Positions 1 through 7,206 of a stretch of 64,000 bases of DNA are shown one piece after another (position 1 is the stretch's first letter; every line of letters begins with the position of its first letter). The position numbers were made by a program, and so were the translations under genes. Under the pieces are notes generated by a model, which was not told where the DNA came from, made no database searches, and saw nothing but the letters and a program-made list of their open reading frames with translations. Source of the DNA: JAIBAJ01 sp965284645 (lineage in GTDB: Bacteria; Bacteroidota; Bacteroidia; JAIBAJ01); contig OZ260106.1 of NCBI GenBank assembly GCA_965284645.1, forward strand, positions 1,364,001 through 1,428,000, given 5' to 3'.

Positions 1-132
1 CATGCAGGTCCTTTGGCTTCTACTACAACTATTTATGTTTATGAACCTATTTTTTCGAGTTCTGAAGGAATATTTATTCAAATTAATGATAGTTTAAATA
101 AAGTGCAAGGAATTGAACGATGTGGGGATTAA
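1..132 (+). CDS. C-terminal end of an unknown protein (partial)
   Basis: The first frame is open from the window edge to a TAA at 130-132 and encodes 43 residues ending in IERCGD. Only the tail is visible, so no family can be named. The frame has normal codon use for this genome and is followed by hairpins, which fits a true gene end. The function is unknown. Confidence 0.55.
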   Translation, partial: HAGPLASTTTIYVYEPIFSSSEGIFIQINDSLNKVQGIERCGD

Positions 133-200
133 AACTGGATTTCATATTTTTTTAAATAAAAAGAGTTTTTTGGTATTCGTGTAAATTTAGATATTAATCC

Positions 201-246
201 TATTGGAGCCAGAGGGAGCACGTAAGTACTCCTACTGGCTCCAATA
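201..246. repeat. Long inverted repeat after the first gene
   Basis: TATTGGAGCCAG (201-212) is matched perfectly by CTGGCTCCAATA (235-246), and the inner bases AGGGAG/ACTCCT extend the pairing in part. It lies about 70 bp after the first stop codon. There is no T-tract directly behind it, so it could be a processing or protective hairpin rather than a classical terminator. Confidence 0.6.
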
Positions 247-249
247 GTC

Positions 250-281
250 AAAAAACTCCCTTTTAGTGGGCTTTTTTTATT
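250..281. terminator. Possible bidirectional terminator
   Basis: An A-rich tract, CCC, a TTTTAGT loop, GGG and then a run of seven T bases form a short hairpin with A/T flanks on both sides. The stem is weak (three G-C pairs plus A-T pairs with an internal loop), so this is a tentative call. Confidence 0.35.
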
Positions 282-450
282 GATTCCATTCAAAAGTAAA
301 TTTCTTATTTTTGGTAAGTAAACTGTCAGCAAAACCTACTGGGTTATTTTGATGAAAAATAACGGAGATAGTTGATTTTCAAATTTGAAGCAACTCGAAT
401 GGATGTATGAATTTTATTCGAACTTTTTCGGTCAGAGACCAATTTCTCAG

Positions 451-475
451 TCGACCTCGTTACAAACGAGGTCGA
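451..475. repeat. Perfect 11-bp-stem hairpin
   Basis: TCGACCTCGTT (451-461) and AACGAGGTCGA (465-475) form a perfect stem with a three-base loop. It lies in the 634-bp gene-free stretch before rhlE and has no T-run after it. Apart from this hairpin, the two upstream hairpins and the rhlE promoter and leader, I see nothing coding in 133-766. Confidence 0.55.
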
Positions 476-594
476 GCGGGGGAAAAAATGTAATTCTTTT
501 GTTGTTCGCCTCCCTCCCTTTCCTTAAAATTCAAAAATAAATCTGCTTCTTTCTTTAGCCTTTCCAAACCATGGCTTTTGGTTGTTTGTCTGAA

Positions 595-628
595 TTTGTT
601 GTTAATCCAAAAATTATACTTATCTTTG
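595..628 (+). promoter_or_regulatory. Promoter of rhlE-cspA
   Basis: A TTTG element near 595-598 is followed about 20 bases later by TATCTTTG, which fits the Bacteroidota TAnnTTTG -7 box. It would give a 5' leader of roughly 130 nt before the rhlE ATG. Confidence 0.5.
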
Positions 629-673
629 CGCATCCTTTTGAGGATTGTATATCAATCTGAATGCCTTTTTATA

Positions 674-749
674 GGGGCAAAATTCAATTATCATTACAAT
701 TTTTGGGGTTTACCGGTGGTGTCACACTCAAATGATAATGCCCTTTTTT
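674..749 (+). promoter_or_regulatory. Leader hairpin with T-run (possible attenuator)
   Basis: Within the rhlE leader, GGGCA (675-679) and TTATCATT (688-695) can pair with AATGATAA (731-738) and TGCCC (739-743), immediately followed by six T bases. This has the layout of an intrinsic terminator 18 bases before the rhlE start, so it could act as an attenuator or a temperature-sensitive leader. No alternative pairing was worked out. Confidence 0.35.
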
Positions 750-766
750 ACATTATAAACAAATAA

Positions 767-1894
767 ATGACTTTTAATGATTTAATGCTGTCAGAGCCAC
801 TATTGAAGGCTTTGAGCAAAGTGGGTTACACCTGTCCCACACCCATACAGGAACAAGCTATTCTTCCTATTCTTCAAGGTCGCGATATTTTTGGATGCGC
901 CCAAACTGGAACAGGAAAAACAGCAGCTTTCGCTCTTCCTATTCTTGAAAAACTTCAGAATAGTTCTAAATCAAACCATATCAAAGCCTTAATCCTTGCT
1001 CCTACCCGTGAGCTGGCCCAACAAATCAGCGACAATATCGCTACTTACAGTACTTTTTTACCGATTTCACACACCACCGTTTTTGGTGGAGTATCGCAAC
1101 GTAACCAAGAACGCGAGCTTCGCAAAGGAGTTGATATTTTGGTTGCTACTCCTGGCCGTTTGCTGGATTTAATGGACCAAGGTTTTGTGCGCCTTGAAAA
1201 AATTGAATATTTTGTTTTGGATGAAGCAGACCGTATGTTGGATATGGGCTTTATCAACGATATTAAACGGATACTGAAAAAAGTTCCCGCCGTTCGCCAA
1301 ACGCTTTTCTTCTCGGCTACTGCTGCAAAAGAAATTATGAGCTTGGCTAATTCTTTATTGAAAAACCCAGTACATATTTCGGTTACTCCTGTTTCGTCGA
1401 CAACAACCTTGGTGGAACAAAGTATCTACTATGTTTCCAAAGAAGATAAACGTTCCTTGCTTAAACATGTGCTTACCACTGGGAAAGTTGACCGCGCTTT
1501 GGTTTTTACTCGCACCAAAAGAGGAGCCGATCGCGTAGCCAAAGAATTGAACAGAAGCGGAATTACCTCGGAAGCTATCCATGGCAATAAAAGCCAAGGT
1601 GCGCGTGAAAGAGCTTTGGAAGGGTTTAAAAGCAGAAAAATCAATGTGTTGGTAGCCACCGATATCGCTTCGAGAGGAATTGATATCGATAAATTATCGC
1701 ACGTTATCAATTTTGAAATACCTGAACAAGCTGAAACCTATGTTCACAGGATCGGTCGTACCGGTCGCGCAGGCTCTACAGGAATTGCCCTGTCGTTTGT
1801 TTCACATGAGGAAATGAGCTACATGCGGGATATTAATAAGCTGACCAACCAAAAAATTGAGGTTGTGGCGAATCATCCCTACACAAAAAAGTAA
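767..1894 (+). CDS. rhlE: DEAD-box ATP-dependent RNA helicase, RhlE type
   Basis: This 375-residue protein shows every helicase motif in order: PTPIQ of the Q motif (24-28), AQTGTGKT (45-52), PTREL (79-83), a TPGR motif, DEAD (152-155), SAT (183-185), then ARGID and HRIGRTGRAG in the second RecA-like domain. It ends soon after the core, without the long basic tail of some family members. Such enzymes unwind RNA in the cytoplasm and assist ribosome assembly and cold growth. cspA follows after 51 bp with no promoter visible in the gap, so the two probably form a cold-response operon. The start is the first ATG after the leader. RhlE is the best match, but a CsdA/DeaD-like role cannot be excluded. 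Confidence 0.9.
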   Translation: MTFNDLMLSEPLLKALSKVGYTCPTPIQEQAILPILQGRDIFGCAQTGTGKTAAFALPILEKLQNSSKSNHIKALILAPTRELAQQISDNIATYSTFLPISHTTVFGGVSQRNQERELRKGVDILVATPGRLLDLMDQGFVRLEKIEYFVLDEADRMLDMGFINDIKRILKKVPAVRQTLFFSATAAKEIMSLANSLLKNPVHISVTPVSSTTTLVEQSIYYVSKEDKRSLLKHVLTTGKVDRALVFTRTKRGADRVAKELNRSGITSEAIHGNKSQGARERALEGFKSRKINVLVATDIASRGIDIDKLSHVINFEIPEQAETYVHRIGRTGRAGSTGIALSFVSHEEMSYMRDINKLTNQKIEVVANHPYTKK

Positions 1895-1945
1895 AATAGT
1901 AAACAATAAATAATAACCGTCTAACAAGACAAATCAAACAAACAA

Positions 1946-2134
1946 ATGAGAAAAGGAACAGTAAAATTCTTTAATGAAACAAAAGGATTCGGATTTATTA
2001 AAGCTGACAATGGCGAAGAAATTTTTGTACACGTTTCAGCTTTGAAAACTGAAATCAGAGAAAATGACGAAGTAACATTCGAAGTGGAAAGAGGTAAAAA
2101 AGGACTTAGCGCCGTTAACGTATCTGTAAGCTAA
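1946..2134 (+). CDS. cspA: Cold-shock domain protein (CspA family)
   Basis: This 62-residue single-domain protein begins MRKGTVKFFNETKGFGFI and carries the RNP1 (KGFGFI) and RNP2 (IFVHVS) nucleic-acid-binding motifs of the OB-fold cold-shock domain. Family members bind single-stranded RNA or DNA and melt RNA structure. It lies just behind the DEAD-box helicase, a natural functional partner, and is closed by a strong terminator. The family call is safe; the paralogue letter is not. Confidence 0.93.
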   Translation: MRKGTVKFFNETKGFGFIKADNGEEIFVHVSALKTEIRENDEVTFEVERGKKGLSAVNVSVS

Positions 2135-2195
2135 TTTAGGACTTGTCCTAGTAGTAAACAGCCCTACTTTCCTCCATATTTTTTGGAGCCAACTC

Positions 2196-2228
2196 AACCC
2201 GGAACTCATGTAGATTCCGGGTTTTTTT
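2196..2228 (+). terminator. Intrinsic terminator of rhlE-cspA
   Basis: CCCGGAA (2198-2204) pairs with TTCCGGG (2215-2221) around a ten-base loop and is followed by seven T bases. Confidence 0.9.
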
Positions 2229-2303
2229 ATTTAGAAAATAAAAGTGAGAAAATAGAAGTTAGGAAATAGAAGTTAGAAGTGTTGCGGAATTGTTCAGGGG
2301 TTT

Positions 2304-2449
2304 CGGGCAAGGATAGAAGCGGATAGCCCACAGCCCAGCCGCAGCGGTAGCGTAGGATGGGCGAGGACTAGTAGCGGATAGCCTGACCCTGCCGCCTAGC
2401 AATACAGCCTCAAACCCAGTAGAATGCTCTTTGCGGCAGGGGGCCCGCC
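2304..2449. repeat. R1 structured repeat, copy A
   Basis: GC-rich intergenic element read from its CGGGCAAGGATAG end to its GGGCCCGCC end. The hairpin arms CCTGCCGC (2388-2395) and GCGGCAGG (2433-2440) match perfectly. The middle part differs from the canonical core, where other copies have the CTCGGTCTGCTCCG block. The rest of 2135-2550 holds the cspA terminator and an AG-rich tract (2236-2279) and no gene. Confidence 0.8.
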
Positions 2450-2518
2450 AAATCAACTTCTTGAGAAAAACCCCAAAAGGAATAGCTAAACTTCTTAGCT
2501 TTTAGGTATAAATAAAGG

Positions 2519-2546
2519 CATTGTCATTCGAAACCAAGTATTTTTG
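2519..2546 (+). promoter_or_regulatory. corA promoter, predicted leaderless
   Basis: TATTTTTG (2539-2546) fits the TAnnTTTG -7 box and ends four bases before the ATG at 2551. An ATTG lies 16 bases upstream of the box. Transcription would start at or next to the ATG. Confidence 0.5.
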
Positions 2547-2550
2547 CTGC

Positions 2551-3612
2551 ATGTATTCATCCTCTAAATCGTCGATTAAAACGGGATTGCCACCTGGAAC
2601 ACTTGTGCATATTGGTCCCGACAATAGCTCAGAAGTGATAATCCGGGTATTTGTTTATGACGAAGAATCTTACGAGGAGAAGGAGGTGAAATCGGCCGAC
2701 TATATTCCACAGTTTCCACCAGCGGGAAAAGCGATGTGGATTGATATTGATGGCAACCACGATGCGGCCCTGATGGAAGATTTGGGCGAAAAATTTGGAT
2801 TACACCCTTTGTTGGTGGCAGATGCCATGAGTTCGGAACAACGGACCAAGCTCGATGTGATGGATGATGCGATGTTTTTGGTGATGAAGATGATTTATGC
2901 CAATGAAACCACCGAAGGAGCCATTATTGAGCAGGTGAGTTTTTATTTGAAAAGCAATGTATTGATTACCTTTCAGGAGAAAAAGGAAGATGTGTTTGAG
3001 CCCATTCGAAATCGGATACGGCAGGGGAAGGGTAGGGTGCGAAAATCGTCGGTTGACTATTTGTTTTATGCCCTCACCGATGCCGTTGTAGATAACTATA
3101 TCGTGGTGTTGGAATTGATAGGTGAACGGACCGAGTGGCTGGAGGAAAATTTAATGAAGAGTCCGAGTTTGTCGACATTGGAGTCGGTGTATGATTTGAA
3201 AAGGGAGCTGCTTTTTTTGAGACGTAGCATATTGCCGTTGAAGGAAATAGTAGTGAAGCTTCAGAAGGAAGAAACCGGCTTGATTGCAGAAACTACCAAA
3301 CTGTATTTGAAGGATTTATTCGACCATGTAGTGCAGGTAAGTGAGAGTATTGAAACGTATCGGGAGATGAATGCTGGCCTGATGGATATGTACATGATGT
3401 TGAGCAGCAATGCCATGAACCAAGTAGTAAAGACCTTGACCATTATTTCCACCATCTTCATTCCTTTGACTTTTATTGTGGGGGTTTACGGAATGAATTT
3501 TGATTTTATGCCCGAGCTGAAGTGGCGTTATGGATATTGGCTTGTTTGGGGATTTATGCTCGTTTTAACCTTTGGAATGTTGGTTTATTTTCGTCGAAAA
3601 CGCTGGTTTTAA
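2551..3612 (+). CDS. corA: CorA-family magnesium/cobalt transporter
   Basis: This 353-residue protein has the CorA layout: a long acidic and helical cytoplasmic N-terminal domain, then two C-terminal membrane helices. The signature GMN (314-316, within VYGMNFDF) lies at the end of the first helix and forms the selectivity filter. The protein ends in a basic YFRRKRWF, also typical. Family members are homopentameric inner-membrane channels that import Mg2+ and can pass Co2+ or Ni2+. I chose the ATG at 2551 because the apparent upstream TTG start would lie inside the promoter. It appears to be a single-gene unit. Confidence 0.92.
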   Translation: MYSSSKSSIKTGLPPGTLVHIGPDNSSEVIIRVFVYDEESYEEKEVKSADYIPQFPPAGKAMWIDIDGNHDAALMEDLGEKFGLHPLLVADAMSSEQRTKLDVMDDAMFLVMKMIYANETTEGAIIEQVSFYLKSNVLITFQEKKEDVFEPIRNRIRQGKGRVRKSSVDYLFYALTDAVVDNYIVVLELIGERTEWLEENLMKSPSLSTLESVYDLKRELLFLRRSILPLKEIVVKLQKEETGLIAETTKLYLKDLFDHVVQVSESIETYREMNAGLMDMYMMLSSNAMNQVVKTLTIISTIFIPLTFIVGVYGMNFDFMPELKWRYGYWLVWGFMLVLTFGMLVYFRRKRWF

Positions 3613-3673
3613 AGGCTTCCGACTAGGCTAACAAATTTCGTTTAATAACCCTTTTTAGCTACAGCTTGTTTTT

Positions 3674-3681
3674 TATCTTTG
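3674..3681 (+). promoter_or_regulatory. -7 box of the first sensor phosphatase
   Basis: TATCTTTG lies eight bases upstream of the ATG at 3690. No clear TTTG was seen at the expected distance upstream. Confidence 0.45.
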
Positions 3682-3689
3682 GCCTTTCT

Positions 3690-6600
3690 ATGCATCAGGC
3701 AAATCGTTCGTTTTGGAAATTTCTGAGAATCCTTGGATTGATGTTCGTTATTGGACTTGGATCGGGGAAATTGGCTTTTGCCCAAACACTTGCCTTTGAA
3801 AATTATACGGTTGAAACAGGGTTTAAATCGCCTCAGGTATTAGGGATTTTTCAAAGTCACGAGAATACCATTTGGATTTGTTCTTCCAATGCCCTCAATA
3901 AATTTGATGGAAAATCCTTTACTTCTTACAACGAGAAAAACGGGTTGCTCAGCAATATTGTGTTTTCTGTTAATCAGGATAGTAAATTACGCTTCTTAGT
4001 TGGCACCTACAAAGGCTTGAATATTTCAAAAGATGGAAGAACCTTCTCCGCGGCCTCTGATCCTGATAGTATTGCTGTAAAAGGTGTTATTAAGGTTTTT
4101 ATTGACTCCAAGGGGCGAATTCTGCTTGGAACAGCTCAAGGGGCAGCCATTTTAAATGACACGGTTGTAAAACGTTTCGGCGAAAAATCGGTTTTGGAAG
4201 GCAAGGCCGTAATGAATATTGATGAGGACCGTGATGGTAACATTTGGTTTAGCACTACAAAAGGGGCTATCCGCATGGATTTGGCAGGGAACTTCACCTT
4301 GTATGATGGAAAAAATGGAATAAAGTTTAGTGCAACAAATGCAGTTTATGATGTGGGTAATGGGGTTTATTGGTTTCTCTGTGCTTCAGGTTTGTATGAA
4401 TATAATCGTTATTTACCCAATAACCCAAAAACTGGAATTCCTGAAATTACAAAGGTTTCTATTCCTGGGTTGAACAATGATTCTACAAAGTTTTTTGCCT
4501 ACAGCAAGGATAAGCAAGGTGGGGTTTGGCTGGGTGCTGAAAACGGATTGTATTATGTTTATAACCGTCAAGCAGTGCGATACACGGAGGCGGATGGACT
4601 TGTTACCACCGATATCTTCCGGATTTTCGAAGATAAAGAAGGCAATATGTGGTTTGGTAGCAAGCGAAATGGGATTTCTAAATTGCTTAGTCGACGCTTC
4701 TTAACCTACAACCACAAAGGCCTTACAGGTGAAATAGAATCGCTTTACAAAGATGCCTACGGAAATATTTATGCGGGTAGTCCTGAGGGCGCTTTCGTTC
4801 TTAGAAACAATCATTTCGATAGCATTACAGGCATCAAGGTGCCATATGTTAGCGCTATCCTTATCCAAAACGACCAAGAAAAGTTATTCGGGAACCGCTC
4901 CTCCATTTTTAGATATACCGATAAAAAGGTGAAGGAATTGCTGTATAAATCGCCAACAAAGGGGACTTACAGAGTTAAATCGCTCAAGATACTCGAAACA
5001 AACCTACAAGAAGTTTTGGTAGGAACCAATAACGGGGTTTGGAAAATCGATGGCGACAGCATCAAGCTTAGTGAAGGCCTTAGAAAGCATATAGGGGAAG
5101 AAATTGTCCACGACCTTTACCAAGATGAAAAGGGCAATATTTGGGTTGGCTATGCAAAAGGGTTGAAAATACTTACCTATCCTGATTATTTGCCCGTAGT
5201 TTTTTCCAAATTGGAAATCGGTATCAAAGTGGCTATCAAGCAAATCGTTCGCTCCGAAATGGGTGAGTTTTTCTTTGCATCCGACAATGGTATGTTTCGT
5301 TGGGATGGCAAGGAACTCTATAAATACAACGATGAAAATTCGGGATTACCCAACAACCAAGTAGTTTCCATTGCCATCGATAAAGCCGGAACAATTTGGG
5401 CAGGACTAGGAAACGGAATAGCCCGTATCTATTTGGATAAGAGGGATAAATCCAAAATTGTGGTACGTTCCTTTGATCTGGAATCTGGCTTCTATGGACA
5501 AAGTTGCTTGTCGCGCTCCATTTGTATCGACGATAAAACCGGACATGTGTATTTTGGAACCCCCAAAGGAATTTTTGTCTTCAGGCCTGAGTACGATATC
5601 CTCAATACCACTCCGCCTTACCTCATGTTTACCGATATCCAGCTTTTGAAAGATACCGCCGATTGGTCGCTTTTCGAAATGGATAGTATGGGTGCCAATA
5701 ATTTACCAATTGGGGTTCAATTGCCTTACAACAAAAACCACTTAACCTTCAAATTTGTTGGGGTAAGTAATTATTATCCCCTCAAAATCAGGTACCAATA
5801 CTACTTAAAAGGCTACGAGAAAACTTGGCGTGAGGCCACCACCAAAAACGAGGAAACCTATCCGGAATTGCCACCGGGCGACTATGAATTTATCGTGAAA
5901 TCCTGCAACGCCGACGGGGTTTGGAACCTTGAACCAATTACCTTCAAATTTACCATCGAACCGCCTTTCTACAGAACATGGTGGTTTTACGGATGCATTG
6001 CCTTGATTATAGCTTTTGGTATTTTCTCTTACATCCAAATTAATTTGGCTAACAGGAAAATTACCTCACAAAACGAGCAAATTAGCAGACAAAAGGAGTT
6101 GATCGAGAAGAAGAACAACGAGGTGTTGGACAGTATCAACTATGCCAAAACTATTCAAGAGGCTATTCTTCCGCCCGATCGTTCCTTTATGGAAAGTTTT
6201 GCGGGCGCCTTCGTCCTTTATCAGCCCAAAGATATCGTTAGTGGAGACTTTTATTGGATTGAGAAAATCGATAATAAAGTGGTATTTGCTGTGGTGGATT
6301 GCACGGGTCACGGGGTACCGGGTGCATTTATGAGTATCGTGGGTCACAATGCGCTTAACCAGGCCGTGAAGGAGAACAAGATCCTTTCTGCCTCCGAAAT
6401 TCTTGATTACCTCAACCGCTACGTGAACGAAACCTTGCATACGGCCTCTACCTCCGAAAATGGTCGCAAGGTGAGGGATGGAATGGATATGTCGCTTTGT
6501 GTGTTCGATACCAAAACTTTAGTGATCGAATTCGCCGGCGCCTACAACCCCTTGGTGATGATCCGCGACCAGGAGCTTACTGAAATTAAGGCCGATCGTC

Positions 6601-6884
6601 GACCCATTGGTTCCACTGATTTGTATGGCGATCACAACTTTAAAAACAATGTGATTCAACTGCAACGAAATGATAGAATTTACCTTTTCTCCGATGGGTA
6701 TGCCGACCAGTTTGGTGGAAACGAAGGAAAGAAATTCTACAAAGGCCGCTTCAAAGAAACCCTCAAATTAATCCAAGGCGAACCTATGTCGGTGCAAAAA
6801 TCCATCCTCATGGAAACCTTTACCAAATGGAAGGGTGAATACGAGCAAGTGGATGATATCTGCATCATCGGGGTGCAAATTTAG
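3690..6884 (+). CDS. Propeller-sensor protein with SpoIIE/PP2C phosphatase domain (1)
   Basis: This 1,064-residue protein starts with a signal peptide ending near LAFAQ. A long periplasmic part follows with repeated two-component-regulator propeller motifs (forms such as DRDGNIWFST and DKEGNMWFGS), then a Y_Y_Y domain (about 687-755), one membrane helix (about 763-787), a short coiled coil and a cytoplasmic SpoIIE-type PP2C phosphatase. The catalytic motifs are VVDCTGHGVPGAFM (near 867), DGMDMSLC and the closing FSDGYADQFGG/DDICIIG. Such proteins probably turn a periplasmic signal into dephosphorylation of an anti-sigma-antagonist-like partner; the signal and partner are unknown. A convergent paralogue lies at 7207-10377. 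The start at 3690 is preferred because an earlier TTG would precede the -7 box. Confidence 0.88.
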   Translation: MHQANRSFWKFLRILGLMFVIGLGSGKLAFAQTLAFENYTVETGFKSPQVLGIFQSHENTIWICSSNALNKFDGKSFTSYNEKNGLLSNIVFSVNQDSKLRFLVGTYKGLNISKDGRTFSAASDPDSIAVKGVIKVFIDSKGRILLGTAQGAAILNDTVVKRFGEKSVLEGKAVMNIDEDRDGNIWFSTTKGAIRMDLAGNFTLYDGKNGIKFSATNAVYDVGNGVYWFLCASGLYEYNRYLPNNPKTGIPEITKVSIPGLNNDSTKFFAYSKDKQGGVWLGAENGLYYVYNRQAVRYTEADGLVTTDIFRIFEDKEGNMWFGSKRNGISKLLSRRFLTYNHKGLTGEIESLYKDAYGNIYAGSPEGAFVLRNNHFDSITGIKVPYVSAILIQNDQEKLFGNRSSIFRYTDKKVKELLYKSPTKGTYRVKSLKILETNLQEVLVGTNNGVWKIDGDSIKLSEGLRKHIGEEIVHDLYQDEKGNIWVGYAKGLKILTYPDYLPVVFSKLEIGIKVAIKQIVRSEMGEFFFASDNGMFRWDGKELYKYNDENSGLPNNQVVSIAIDKAGTIWAGLGNGIARIYLDKRDKSKIVVRSFDLESGFYGQSCLSRSICIDDKTGHVYFGTPKGIFVFRPEYDILNTTPPYLMFTDIQLLKDTADWSLFEMDSMGANNLPIGVQLPYNKNHLTFKFVGVSNYYPLKIRYQYYLKGYEKTWREATTKNEETYPELPPGDYEFIVKSCNADGVWNLEPITFKFTIEPPFYRTWWFYGCIALIIAFGIFSYIQINLANRKITSQNEQISRQKELIEKKNNEVLDSINYAKTIQEAILPPDRSFMESFAGAFVLYQPKDIVSGDFYWIEKIDNKVVFAVVDCTGHGVPGAFMSIVGHNALNQAVKENKILSASEILDYLNRYVNETLHTASTSENGRKVRDGMDMSLCVFDTKTLVIEFAGAYNPLVMIRDQELTEIKADRRPIGSTDLYGDHNFKNNVIQLQRNDRIYLFSDGYADQFGGNEGKKFYKGRFKETLKLIQGEPMSVQKSILMETFTKWKGEYEQVDDICIIGVQI

Positions 6885-6888
6885 ATTA

Positions 6889-7026
6889 GGCGGGTCCCAT
6901 TCGCCACAAACATTCTCCGTTGAATAGACAGTTTACTGGGCTCATGGTCGGGCTATACACTGCAAGTCCTCGGTCTGCTCCGTGCCTCCGCATCCCTGTG
7001 GGCTTTACGTTTCTATCCCTACCCGG
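6889..7026. repeat. R1 structured repeat, copy B
   Basis: The element begins with GGCGGGTCCC four bases after the stop codon of the first sensor gene and ends in CTATCCCTACCCGG. It contains the conserved core CTCGGTCTGCTCCGTGCC. One arm of the variable hairpin has decayed (CCATTCGCC on the left, only ATGG kept on the right). A run of AGGAAATAGAAG-like short repeats follows at 7033-7095. This accounts for most of the gap between the convergent sensors. Confidence 0.8.
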
Positions 7027-7206
7027 AAAGGGGAAGTAGAAAATAGAAAATAGGAAATAGAAGATAGGAAATAGGAGTTAGGAAATAGAAATTGGGGAGA
7101 TGGTGGAGGGGTTGAAGGAAGGAATAGAGAATGTAAATCGTTTTTTGGGCGATGACATTTTCGGATGGATGGCTTTGCGGTTAGGAGTTAGCCTTGGATA
7201 AAAAAC

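Noticed and set aside
578..766. 62-residue open frame before rhlE
   Set aside because: It overlaps the promoter and the leader hairpin, has no family-like motif and an unusual composition; more likely leader sequence.
2259..2456. Open frames inside R1 elements (also near 21369-21569, 21607-21804 and 44339-44527)
   Set aside because: R1 is GC-rich and structured, so stop codons are rare by composition. The frames differ between copies and encode nothing shared.
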